64,000 nucleotides of DNA, from the NCBI GenBank assembly GCA_016758905.1, contig JAEPQZ010000018.1, forward strand, positions 372,001 through 436,000, given 5' to 3'. The position numbers were made by a program, and so were the translations under genes. Within the stretch, counting starts at the first letter, position 1, and each line of letters begins with the position of its first letter. Source of the DNA: Umbelopsis isabellina. Its lineage: Eukaryota > Mucoromycota > Umbelopsidomycetes > Umbelopsidales > Umbelopsidaceae. Below the pieces are notes generated by a model, which was not told the DNA's origin, ran no database searches, and saw nothing but the letters and a program-made list of their open reading frames with translations. Below are positions 34,320 to 44,893 of the stretch, piece after piece.

Positions 34320-34644
34320 TGTAGTGGTTACGTGTCAACAAATTAAATTGCCTATAGTTTTTCATAATGCATGTCAAGCACTTTCAGATAATGAACTTTG
34401 TGTTAGCTCAGTAGACGAAACACCCCGCCATGTTATGTACGAAGCACATTCACGTTTGCAAAAGTGATATATATTTCATAAATCAAAAGATCGCACGTTA
34501 ACCATTTTTTGATATGCTGTCTAGTGAGCCATCTCATGGCTAACACTAGACTCTACTTTTCAGCATTTATTGACGAATATGATACATAAAGACTCTCTAT
34601 GTCGACGAGCATCTGGCTCAAGACGACGGACATGTCTATGGTTA
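34320..34644. other. intergenic, convergent 3' ends
   Basis: 3' flanks of CPSF2 and ATP11, AT-rich. Nothing recognised. Confidence 0.5.
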
Positions 34645-35895
34645 TTATACTATGTTTTCCATTTCCTTGATAACTTCATTGTAATCAAATTCTTGGGGCT
34701 TGGAATGGAATGTTTCAAGCAGTTGCTTCTTCTTGTCTCCTCCAGTCACATAAAATTGCTGGAGTGCGAAAGCAAGGTACTGAGCATTGGGAACGGACAG
34801 CAATTTGGTATCGGAGATTTCGCCCTTCATAAGCACAATGTCCTTGGTTTTGATCAGTTCAGGGAAATGACTAATGGTCAAGTATGGACGAGCCTCTTCT
34901 CCCTTGGTCTTGTATTCCAGCAGGGATGTGAATTGAACTTGATGATAGTTGAATTGGAGTAGGAAAAATTCGACACCTTCATCGCGGGGGACTGGCAAAA
35001 TAAACTACAAAACCATGTCATATGTAAGTTTGTCGATCGATATTGTTCGTAATGCGATGGCTCTGTTTATTGCATTTATGAACTTACCATGGGGTACTTG
35101 AGACTGGTTTGGTACAAAGTACCATAGACTGCTGCAGGAATAGAAGCTGTGATGCATTCCTTGTCGGCATGATACTCTGTCCAAATCTTATGTATAGACT
35201 CAGGTGATTCCTTCTCTAAAAGCTCAATCTTGACAATCTTGTCAAGGGTCTACGTAAAGCTGTGTCAGTGCCCATTGATATGACCAAATGCAACTGAATC
35301 AATTGTAAATACGTACCGGTGCAGACGAGTCGTAAGGGTTCTTGGCAACAGCTGCAACCTGGCTAGGGCTACGCTTAGCAGCAGTGACTTCAGCGGCAGC
35401 GGCGGCTTCAGCAGCTTTGTGACGCTCAGCGCTTTCTTTAGCTGCTTTCTCGGCAGCCTTGTTTCGCTCAATGCGAATTCTATCTGATTCTGTTTTCATT
35501 TTCTGCTTGAGTTCTTCCACCGACTTGGTGCCTTTCCTATAGAGTAATGTTGAGCAACGTCGTAACAGCAAAAAAAGAACGCTTTAGTCCCTTTGCAAAG
35601 TGGGCTTACTTTTCGGCTGCCTCTCTCAGCTTGGCAGCATACTTGGAATCATAGTCAATCTTGGTCTTGGCGGCTTCAGTTGCCATGCGCCTGATACTCG
35701 CTACACGTCGTTGTCAGTAAAAGTGAAGCAATGGTCATGGTTTGTGTTGAAAGACAGCTTACTGGTGGCATTCTGGGAGAAAATCAACGGCGAGAATCCA
35801 GACACGACTTCGGCTTGTCGGATCTGTTGTCTAACTGGCGAAGCGACATTCTTGGAAGTCGATCTGAGAGTCTCGAAACAACGTCTAGCGAGCAT
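34645..35895 (-). CDS. ATP11: mitochondrial F1-ATPase assembly factor Atp11 (ATPAF1)
   Basis: Chaperone that binds the free beta subunit while the F1 sector of ATP synthase is assembled in the matrix. Five exons (35895-35763, 35700-35610, 35536-35317, 35249-35088, 35004-34645) give 321 residues, nearly the same as yeast Atp11 (318). A presequence-like start, MLARRCFETLRSTSKNVAS, lacks early acidic residues. A Lys/Glu/Ala-rich coiled region at about 70-130 follows. The conserved domain includes TLDKIVKIELLEKESPES, IHKIWTEYHADK, PVPRDEGVEFFLLQFNYHQ, ARPYLTISHFPEL and DIVLMKGEI. It is head-to-head with OXA1. Confidence 0.92.
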
Positions 35896-36070
35896 GCTGG
35901 CTAGTGATTCAGAATTATCAAAGTAATGCTGGGGAATGGCTGGTAGGGTTTCTTTAAATTATGTGCCTGTCCGTGACTGCTTCTTCCCGACAAAAGTAAG
36001 GGCAATCCAAAAAAAAAAAGAAACAGATTCGATAAACTCATTCTGAGCATTTGTTTCCTTCAATCACAAT
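35896..36070. promoter_or_regulatory. shared promoter, ATP11 / OXA1
   Basis: A 175-base divergent region feeds two mitochondrial assembly genes. It contains an A-run at about 36010 and no clear TATA box. Co-expression from one regulatory stretch is plausible but inferred. Confidence 0.5.
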
Positions 36071-37511
36071 ATGTTGGCTGCTATTGCTCGGGCAGCTTTA
36101 CTTAGACAGTAAGACCAGTTGAGCATTATGGCACATGCCGATCCATTAATAAGGTGGTTACTGACATTTGCTCTTTTGTTTAGTGGCCGCACCGCCGGAC
36201 CTACTCCTGTCAGACAGGTAGCGTATTGTGTAGATCTCTTTAATGGCAGACGTTACACCTTCTCATTACTCAATCCTTCTCAACTTCTTCTAGATGTCTA
36301 TGCTAATGGCAAACCGACAATCTGTGATCAGTCTGCGCTCACAGTTGCCAATAGCTCTCAGCCAAACGTCAGTTCGCTCATATACCACCCCTACTGCTGA
36401 AACCGTCACAACCGATAGAGCCAACGTTGAGGCAGCAGCAGTTACTCCAGCCAACATAACTCCAGATGCTGTAGCAGCTGCGTCAGAAAACATCACTCAT
36501 GATGTTGCCGACGTGGTTTCAGCCGCCCCCACCAGCGAAGCCGTCTCAGCTGCCGTCGCACAAATTGGCGATTTCAAAGCAATGGGACTTTGCAATTACA
36601 CACCAGTCGGCGCACTGGAAGCTGCCTTGGAAGCAATTCATGTCACCACTGGACTTCCCTGGTGGGCAGCCATCGCCGCAACCACTGTGGCTATCCGTAC
36701 CTTGATGCTCCCTCTTATGGTCAAGGTTCAACGTAACAATGCCCGTGTCGCCAATATCAACCCTGACCTTCAACGTATCATGAACAACGTCAATGAAGCC
36801 AAGAAATCTGGAGATCAAATGGCTATTGCCAAATACTCTCAGCAAGCACAGCAATTATTCAAAGACAATGAATGCCATCCCGCCAAATCTCTACTTCTTC
36901 CTGTTTTCCAGGCACCAGTGATGATTTCCTTTTTCATGGCGCTTCGGGGCATGGCTGAATTACCCGTGCCTGGGTTCTTGGACGGAGGTTTAGCATGGTT
37001 TACTGATTTGTCCGTCAAGGATCCCTACTATGTGCTTCCTATTTTGTCATCGGCTGGTATGCTTGCTATCTTAGAGACAGGCAGTGAGACCGGAGCAGCC
37101 AACCCGCAAGCTGCCGGCATGAAGAAGTTTTTCCGTGGTATGACTATCTTGATGATTCCTTTCACCGCTTGGATGCCCAGTGTAAGTATTTTAGACGTTT
37201 AAAGAGGAATGATATTTTGTGACTAGTTTTTTGACTCATAATTCCAACAGTCGGTTTTCGTGTATTGGGTCACCAACAATATGTTCACACTAGGCCAATT
37301 CATGGCTTTGAAAGCACCGGCCGTGCGCAGTGCGCTTAATATTCCAAAGCTAGTCAAGCCTGCTGCTGAATTGCAAAAGAATACAAAGGGCTTCATGGAG
37401 ACTTTCAAGGAACAAACCGCCAGCTATCAAAAGACTGAAAAGGAACGCATCGTTCGTGAACGTCAGCAAGCTGCGGCTATGGCTCGACGCGCCAACAAGC
37501 GTCGGTTTTAG
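36071..37511 (+). CDS. OXA1: mitochondrial inner-membrane insertase Oxa1
   Basis: YidC/Oxa1/Alb3-family insertase that places mitochondrially made proteins in the inner membrane. Four exons (36071-36108, 36184-36217, 36294-37181, 37251-37511) give 406 residues, against 402 in yeast. The first two exons are 38 and 34 bases and encode only the start of the presequence. Core motifs: LPWWAAIAATTVAIRTLMLP, LPVFQAPVMISFFMALRGM, GGLAWFTDLSVKDPYYVLP and the last membrane pair through VYWVTNNMFTLGQF. The C-terminus is a basic helical tail (ERIVRERQQAAAMARRANKR) like the ribosome-binding tail of Oxa1. The region at ~50-110 is Ala/Thr-rich linker. Confidence 0.95.
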
Positions 37512-38241
37512 ATAATATAATGTATCTCTGTTTTTTTGATTTAAGTAAAATAAAATAAAATGGTATAGAGTGTGTTTTCTTAATTGGGTTGGGTGCCCCC
37601 TTCTCTCGCCTTGCTCAATTGAGGTAAAACAAAGCAATTAAGGACGACTGAGGCGCAAGTTCCCCCGTTCAAAGGTGGCGAGTGTGTAACCAAGACAGAA
37701 CAGGGTATGCCAATTAACTAAATTTCTGTTGGGTGGCGGCTGCGCAAGCGTCGCTCCCGACGAGCATCTGAAAAGCAAAAAGACATTGATTGACACATGC
37801 GCTTTTCAATAAACTCATGCTCGTGTTGTTCGCAAGTCGTTACGACATTTGCAATAAAGGCACGTTAACTATAACCACACCGTACTGACCCAATACTCGA
37901 AAATTTTATCAGCCCAGTGCATGAATAAATCGAAGAAAAAAATTTTTTTTAAATCAGACGTGACAATAAGGGGATGGCAAGGAATTATATTTTTTTATAT
38001 GAGAAAAATGATACATTGCGCTATATAATATAATGTTTTAATGTTTTGGGGTCTTCCACGTTCATATATACAATATATGAGTGACAAGAAAAAGAGTTAC
38101 AAATATAAAACAAACGTTTTGAATTCACTCACAGAGCGATATTAGAGCCAGCAAAACTGTTAGAAGAACTGTAGAGTTGAAAAATGTGGACAATTTTTGC
38201 ACAGCAAAAAAAGTGAAAGGAAAAATTTCAAGAACGTTGGT
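37512..38241. other. intergenic, convergent 3' ends
   Basis: AT-rich 3' flanks of OXA1 and the barwin-like gene. AAATAAAATAAAA after the OXA1 stop may serve as poly(A) signal. Nothing else recognised. Confidence 0.5.
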
Positions 38242-38664
38242 TTAAACGATGGACCACTTGATCTTGCCAACGCCCTTGTTCATGCTGCCAACGACTTTCT
38301 TGAACACGGCAGGAGTAAGGTCAAGATCGCCATGACCGCAACCAGGGCAAGCATCTTGGATTTTAGCATAAGTAGTACCATGAGGACCAGTGATCTTGAT
38401 CTTCTTGCCACAGTATTTGCTCTTCTTGTCCATGTTTCCATATTGATTGTGGTTCAAGGCAACAACCATGGAGCTATCGGACATCTTGGGGCCACAGGCG
38501 CCAACATTGCCACCCTCGGAAGGGCTGGATGGCATGAACCAAGTAGCAGTGCCAGAGTAAGTAGAACTTCGCTTGACCAGTCCAGCGGATTGTTCTTCAG
38601 AAATGGGAGCAGCAGTAACCAAAACGGCCATCAAGGCAGTAGCGAGGAGAGTGAGTTGAACCAT
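38242..38664 (-). CDS. secreted RlpA-like double-psi beta-barrel protein
   Basis: Small secreted protein of the barwin/expansin-like barrel class. It is a single exon of 140 residues. A signal peptide (VQLTLLATALMAVLVTAAP) is followed by a short pro-segment ending in Lys-Arg before SSTYSGTATWF, a likely Kex2 site. The mature part is one double-psi barrel with GGNVGACGPKMSDSSMVVAL, a Cys near KSKYCGKKIKITG, and TYAKIQDACPGCGHGDLDLT, which holds the HGDLDLT block typical of the family. No cellulose-binding module follows, so it is not a full expansin. A TATA-like TATATAA lies on the minus strand at about 38751-38759. A role at the cell wall is likely but unproven. Confidence 0.9.
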   Translation of the reverse strand: MVQLTLLATALMAVLVTAAPISEEQSAGLVKRSSTYSGTATWFMPSSPSEGGNVGACGPKMSDSSMVVALNHNQYGNMDKKSKYCGKKIKITGPHGTTYAKIQDACPGCGHGDLDLTPAVFKKVVGSMNKGVGKIKWSIV

Positions 38665-41600
38665 TGTGATATTTAGTAATGAAAGTGAAGTGTGAAAAAA
38701 GTTGAACAGAAGATGTTTGATGTCGAAGATAAAGTCAACAACGTGCCCTCATTATATAGTAATTGGAGTGTGGCTGGCCAGACTCTTTCTGAGTCTAATC
38801 ATTAAAAACATGAATTTTGTCTGGGTTCCCTACTTCGCGTGGTGTTCAAGTTGGTTACACATCCGGCAATGAGGTAAAAGCCCAAGTTGATTGTTGCTTA
38901 CAGTAATTTATGGTAATTTAGAACGTGTAAGTCAATACCTGACATGTGTGCAAATTGGTTTACCCCTCATTCCCCTTTCCCATCAGGTTGCTTTGGATGG
39001 GCAAAAGAGATTTACATAGTGACATGACAATATCTTGCTCGATATTCTGGGCCTTTGCGTCCACGGATACCTTAAAGTTTTGGAAAAGTAAGAGATCGGT
39101 GTTTCTTTTTGGTATTCAATAGTGTTACACTGCTATCCAAGAGTGTGCAGGGGCCAGGACTTCTGAGCGCAAAGCCGACGCGGGCAACACAAAAAGTTTC
39201 TTAAGTGGATAAAGCTCACATGACGCCTCAATGAACTGGGTGCTTGTCCTTTGACCAATATCTAGCTAGCCATGCGCTGATGTCAAATGCAAACTGAACG
39301 CGAATGCAAATACCTGACTGTTGAACGTCAAGGTGAAGAAAAAGAATATAATAGGTTGGCACATTTTTTATTTTAGTTTGCCCGCGTAAATAAGGTCGCA
39401 TAAAGTCGAACCGCAAGTTTTTTTTCCTGCTTTCTCGGTAAATCAAATAAAATAAAATCTTCAGGGTGAAGGAGTTGATTTTAATTTCTGAGCCCTGCTC
39501 GCTTTCGCTTCGCCTCGCCTTTGCCACCAAGGGGGGTTTGATATGACGAAAGCTTTTCCTGTCTCCTGGGCCGTAAATGGTCAATCTTCGCCTCATTTCT
39601 TGCAATGCTTTGTGTAATGTGTAGACAGTTCCGGGAGAGCGCATGGGTCCTGGTGGTTGTCTTTGTCAATGTCAAGCTTATGGCCAAACCGAACGGTGCC
39701 GCCGGTACATGAATATTTTTTTTAATACTCAGTCAGCACAGGTAGAAAAAGGAAAGAACCCGACTTCACCAGGGATCTCGTCCAACGCACGATGGGGTTT
39801 GTGCGTCGTACAAGTTGGTAGGTACTACGAAAAAGACGTCTATACCTAAAGTCCATACGTTACCGATCGCCTGTGCATAGAACTCTTAGAAAATACTGGC
39901 TCCTACTGTCTGTCAAAATGAAACAACGAAATAAATGTCCCAATTTTCTCAGCTTGCTAAATAGAAAAGGACAACGGGTGGAAGCATGGTCAATGTTGGC
40001 AGCGCCATAAACAAAAATTTAATTTACCATTAGCCTCATGGACAAATGAGAAGTCGTCAATCTGTATCGACACGAACCGGCTGCACTGTCAAGGCATCAA
40101 TTACCAATACGCAAAAGGACTCTCTGCTCAATTAGGATGTTTGCCTTTTTTAGTCATGGCGGTCCCCCATACACTGGTCGTGCCCAATAGCGTGTGCCCT
40201 TGGTCTCGGTAACCAGTTAAACACAACACGGCAACACTCGAAACGGTAAAGCTTGCAAGTCTTTGTATTCTTCTGCTGATTGATGACAGCTACTGAATCC
40301 AATCAAGCAACTATACTTCCTAAAGCGGATGACCGAGCCAAAGCAGGCCAGCCCTTCCACAATTCAAACCCCCTACCCTCTCCGCTTACAGCTTCGATCC
40401 GACTGTTCGGTGGTCGTAATATGAGCAGAACATTCGGCAAATGGTTTCAAATCAATGAAAAAGATATTCAAACTGAGGAAGCCCTTCATCCGATGGTGAT
40501 AAACCATGTTACTTGCAAATTATCCAAAAATCTACAAAACCGCAGCCGAAGATCTCTGGAATGGTACATGATAAGGCGTACTATGGACAACGATTTGTGG
40601 CAGTAAAAAGACTGATCGGATCCGTGCTGGCGGAAATGCTTTCTTTGGCCGGGAAAATCTTTTGTCGTACCTGTTTCGCATAGGTACCATATACACCTGA
40701 AACCAGACGCGGGTCGCGTAGCCCTGAAAGTCTCAAGTATGTATGGCGTGACATTAAACCATATGCACAGATGCTTTTCATTAGTCAGTCAGCCAGACGG
40801 AGGATTACAATCTATGATCCGAGATCATAGCAAGCCTCCGCTTCTGCCACATCTAAAGCCATGTCAGGGCACAGTGGCGTCATCCCGATGCCAACAAAGT
40901 GACCCACCCCAAAAATGCTCAAGTTCAGATTTATAATGGCATATAATATAATAATGGGATACGTTGGGGATTGATATGGTATCGATAGAGTACAGCTACA
41001 GATTTAGAGTAGTTGGATCTCTCTTTAATGGAAAACCGCAGACTAAGTCTCTGCAATATTTTCAAGTGGCTGAAGTAGGGGATGAGCGAGGAGGTGGTTG
41101 GCTGCGAGAACTCCCTTTTTTCATGCCAGGATTGCCACTGATCAAGCTGACCATTGCTTTTTATATATCTGTTTATCCAAAGGGCTATCAATTGAAGGAC
41201 TATCATTTCTCTGTTTGTTGCATTATTGTACTGATGTTTGAACTGGACATTGGGGTTACAAGTTCGTCATACCTTTGTGACTGATTTGAATTTCGAGTTT
41301 TTCAATTTTGCTGGAGCTCAGTGTCCGCAGTACAGCTACTCTTACCTGCTCCGCATCCTCTGCTTGCCGTTTTGTTTGCTAAAGTTTAAGCAGGCATAGT
41401 TGATGAAACTTATCAAAAATTGCTCCACCAGTTTCAAGCTGGTGACGAGCCCAATGATGGTTTCGGCTTCGGTAAAGCTGCATGAACTCGTAACGATTCA
41501 AGTTATTCACACCTGCCCATTGGAAATTGGCAGTGTTGCCATATCATGGCCTTCAAATTGATTCAATTTCAATGGAAATGGGGGAGTTTATTTTCGCAAA

Positions 41601-41836
41601 GGAAAAATAGTGAGGGTTTTAAAAAATACAGCATAGATTCTCAAGTCTCGTATTTACAGAGACATGACATTTTTTGCATGGGGGAAAAACAAGAAGAGGA
41701 GGTGTGACAAAAAAAATTACAGAATTCAGAACATCGTTCGCTTCAATGAAGGGTATTTCGGTAGTCCATATTTCAGACGGAATATAACAGCTTTTTTTCT
41801 ATTCAAAATTGACCAAGCACGCATCGCTGTCAATCA
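38665..41836. other. gene-poor stretch, 3.2 kb
   Basis: This is the longest stretch without a supported gene. The first ~150 bases are the promoter of the barwin-like gene. Open frames such as 39228-39644 (minus), 40280-40606 (plus) and 40964-41284 (plus) are short, carry no motif and overlap other frames. A nested inverted repeat at 40798-40840 is listed separately. There is no trace of transposase or reverse transcriptase and no terminal repeat that I could find. Confidence 0.4.
40798..40840. repeat. nested inverted repeat with CGG/CCG outer arms
   Basis: Inner arms CTATGATC (40812-40819) and GATCATAG (40823-40830) flank a 3-base centre. Outer arms CGGAGG (40798-40803) and CCTCCG (40835-40840) add a second layer. 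The symmetry could form a hairpin or be a binding site for a dimeric regulator; CGG/CCG half-sites are typical of zinc-cluster proteins. Confidence 0.6.
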
Positions 41837-44620
41837 TTACTGGTGTTCATCAGTGAACCACTTGTCGGCATCGTTGGCGTGCTCCTCAGCAGCAGCAGGG
41901 ACTTCCACCGCTTGGTTGGCGTGGTTTTCTTCATTGTGGACATCAGTGAACCAGCGGGCATCAGGGCTAGCATCGTCGGCATGAGTGTTTGAGAGGTTAT
42001 CCACAAGTCCTTCGATGTCTTCATTCACATGGTTCTCTTCGTTGTGCACATCAGTGAACCACTTGGCAGAGTCGTCAGCATGCTCAGTAGAAACAGGCTC
42101 TTCAACAGCCTCGTTAGCGTGGTTCTCTTCGTTGTGCACATCAGTGAACCACTTGGCGGAATCATCCGCATGCTCAGTAGAGGCAGGCTCTTCGACAGCC
42201 TCGTTGGCGTGGTTCTCTTCGTTGTGGACATCAGTGAACCACTTTGCAGAATCGTCAGCATGCTCAGTAGAAGCGGGCTCTTCGACAGCCTCGTTGGCAT
42301 GGTTCTCTTCATTGTGAACGTCAGTGAACCACTTGGCACTATCGTCGGCGTGCTCATTGGAAAGATTGTCCACAAGACCTTCAATGTCTTCATTGGTATG
42401 ATTCTCCTCGTTTTGGACATCAGTGAACCAACGGTCAGGACTGTCGTCCACAGGAGCCTCATCAACATGTGCGACACCGTCACCGTTCCAGCCTTCAGCC
42501 ACATCCTCATGCCAGTCAGCAGCATTTTCATGTGGGGCTGACGATGAACTGGTTTGAGTTTGGTCACCTTGAAGTTCATCAGTGAAATAGTTGGCGTCAT
42601 CACTATGCCAGAATTTGCCAGCAGGTTCTGAAGCAGCAGCACCGGTATCTTCAACAGTAACATCATCTTCATGCCATTCGGCAGCATTGCTATGGTCGGC
42701 GCTGTCGTTGGTTTGAGTAGTAGCACCATCACCAACTTCATCAGTGAAATATGTGTTATCATCAGAGTGCCAGTGCTTGTCACTACTGTGAGTGGCAGGG
42801 GCAGTATCATCATCTTCTTCTTGCCATTCGGTATCATTGCTGTGACTGGCATCAGTGGCAGGCTCTGCTTCATGCAATTCATCAGTGAAGAAGGTTGCAT
42901 CGTCAGAATGCCAGTGATGATCATCAACAGGAGCGGCATTGTCATGGCTGGTAGAGCCAGTAGATCCAGCACCAGCCAACTTGGCGAAAATGTCATCAAG
43001 AGTAGAGTCCAAGTCACCGTTGGGAGTGGTGGTAGGGTCAGCACCGGAGGATTCGGTATCATCAGCCTCGTTCTTGTGGACGTTCAAGTTTTGTCCTTCG
43101 GTAGCATTGTTGTTCTCGAGATATTGGTCATAAGGTTGATCCAAGGACTAGAACGGCCAAAAAGTTAATAAACATCAGATATACAGTGAAAGTAAGCAGA
43201 CAAAAAGAATCGGACATACGTCAATCAATTCGTCGAAATTCTTGGGCTCGGTTGAATCAGTCTTGGTCTCCACATCATCATCATGAGAAGTCCATTCGCT
43301 GTTAGGGTGGTTTCCGAGACCATCGACAAGGTCATTGACATCATCTTCGTGCCAGGCGTTATCTTGAACATCGTCTTCGTGAGATGTCCAACCATCTGCG
43401 TTAGGGTGGTTGCCGAGAGCATCAACAAGGTCATTGACATCATCTTCGTGCCAGGCATTCTCTTGAGCGTCGTCTTCGTGAGAAGTCCAACCATCGGCGT
43501 TGGGATGGTTGCCGAGAGCATCGACGAGGTCGTTGACATCATCCTCATGCCAGGCATTTTCTTGAACATCGTCATCATGAGAAGTCCACCCATCAGCGTT
43601 AGGATGGTTGCCGAGAGCATCGACAAGGTCGCTAACGTCGTCTTCATGCCAGGCATTCTCTTGGACATCATCTTCGTGTGAAGTCCAAGAAGGAGTGACA
43701 CCGGCAACAGAAGCAGGACTGGCATCATCATCGTGAGATTCAGAAGTCCATTCTTGGTTGGCATGGCCATTAGATAAGGAATCGAAAATTTGGTCGAGGT
43801 CCTCGTCGGATGGAGGAGCGTTGCTGTGGCTGGTAGAATCACTGCTGCCATTGATCTGGACTTTTTCGGAAGACAGCTTGCATTGAGAAGAAGCTGACTT
43901 GACGGTGAACTCGAAATGATAAAAGCCAGTGGGATGGCCTTGAAGTGAGATAGGCTTTTCGCCAGTAGCACCCTTAGAAGCGTCTAAGTATAAGAAGAAA
44001 TTTAGTCAGTGAGCGTGTTATGAATATGAATGGAAATATATATATATATATTTTGTGTAATTTTTTAAGTTTAATGCCATACCATAGCTGCCAAGCTGAG
44101 ACACAGTTTCGTTCTGTTCGTCTACAAGGCTGATATCGACAGAGGTTGCATCAGAAGTGGCTTGCCATGCAAGAACATGGTTACTGCCATCGGTCCAGCT
44201 AAGCCCTATGATCGAAAAAGGAAAAGCATGTTTAGTTGGGAAGGTTGTTGTGTGGCGAAGGGGATAATAATAATAATAATAATAATAATAAAATCCCTGC
44301 GCAGGATCAAAAACTCGAAATTTTCTGTATCGAGCATAAGGCGCGTTTCGTACCTGAAGCAGCAGGATAGGTGATTCTGAAATCTACGTGACAATTGGAG
44401 AGGGCGAGTTAGTGAATCAACACCTCGGGCGTGAATTCCATTCAAAATGGACGGGGGCCCAGGGTAATAAAATACCTTGACAATTCTCCACAGACTCGTT
44501 GGTAGCGTCGTTTGAATGGGAGGAGGTGGAAGAGGAGAAGAAAGGGGCAGCAGTCGACAAGGAGGGGAAAGCGACTGCAACAGCTGCCGAGATGAGCAGC
44601 TTTGAAGTACCAAACTTCAT
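41837..44620 (-). CDS. secreted acidic His/Trp-rich repeat protein with Kre9/KNH-like head
   Basis: Five exons (44620-44476, 44383-44354, 44205-44083, 43983-43220, 43147-41837) give 790 residues. A signal peptide (KLLISAAVAVAFPSLSTAA) leads into a ~100-residue domain with FRITYPAASGLSWTDGSNHV, LAWQATSDATSVDISLVDE and HPTGFYHFEFTVKS, resembling the Kre9/KNH-like surface-protein domain. The rest is repeats. About four 33-residue units carry WTSHEDDVQENAWHEDD then LVDALGNHPNAD. A middle block has HWHSDDATFFTDEL-type units. At least six 30-33-residue units carry WFTDVHNEENHANEA. Asp, Glu, His, Asn and Trp dominate and Lys/Arg are very rare, with no dibasic cleavage sites in the repeats. No GPI tail is seen at the C-terminus (DKWFTDEHQ). 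Wall location or metal binding is possible, unproven. Confidence 0.82.
41850..42430 (-). repeat. ~90-99-base coding repeats (WFTDVHNEENHANEA type)
   Basis: Imperfect tandem units of 90-99 bases within the last exon of the repeat protein. Three central units are almost identical at DNA level, pointing to recent duplication or conversion. Outer units carry NEDIEGLVDNLSN in place of NEAVEEPASTE. Confidence 0.85.
43275..43690 (-). repeat. 99-base coding repeats (WTSHEDDVQENAWHEDD type)
   Basis: About four tandem 99-base units in exon 4 of the repeat protein. The unit shares the LVD-x-L-x-N core and an Asp-rich end with the 90-99-base units in exon 5, so both arrays probably come from one ancestral unit. 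Confidence 0.85.
44264..44293. repeat. (ATA)n microsatellite in intron
   Basis: About nine ATA/TAA units inside the second intron of the repeat protein gene. A (TA)n run lies at about 44038-44051 in the next intron. Confidence 0.9.
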
Positions 44621-44893
44621 TGCAATTGGGATAAAACGATGGGAGATGCGAGCGCAAGAGCAAACTTGTGCTAGCGCTTTTAATGTATTTTATTAGCTGA
44701 GCCTGCGACCTACAAAAAGATATAAATAACAAAAGGTAATGTTACACCCAGCTAATAACAGAAATAAAGCCCGCCGGCAAAAGCTTTTCATGAATTGGCT
44801 GGCTAGCTGTGACTGGCAATATTGCCTCCATCAATCAATCTAATAGAGCCCCCTTGCTGGCCACTACAGTCCTATAATCCTACATCTTCCAAC

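Noticed and set aside
40283-40606. Plus-strand frame of about 107 residues in the gene-poor stretch
   Set aside because: No motif, signal peptide or splice support, and overlapping frames are of similar length.
38665-41836. Transposable element in the gene-poor stretch
   Set aside because: No transposase or reverse-transcriptase frame, no terminal repeats and no target duplication could be found by eye.
42025-43168. Long plus-strand and second minus-strand frames across the repeat protein
   Set aside because: They arise from the repetitive, compositionally biased DNA of the real minus-strand gene and lack any domain.
41837-44620. Reading the repeat protein as a Kex2-processed multi-peptide precursor
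   Set aside because: The repeat units contain almost no Lys or Arg and no Lys-Arg pairs, so the usual cutting sites are missing.
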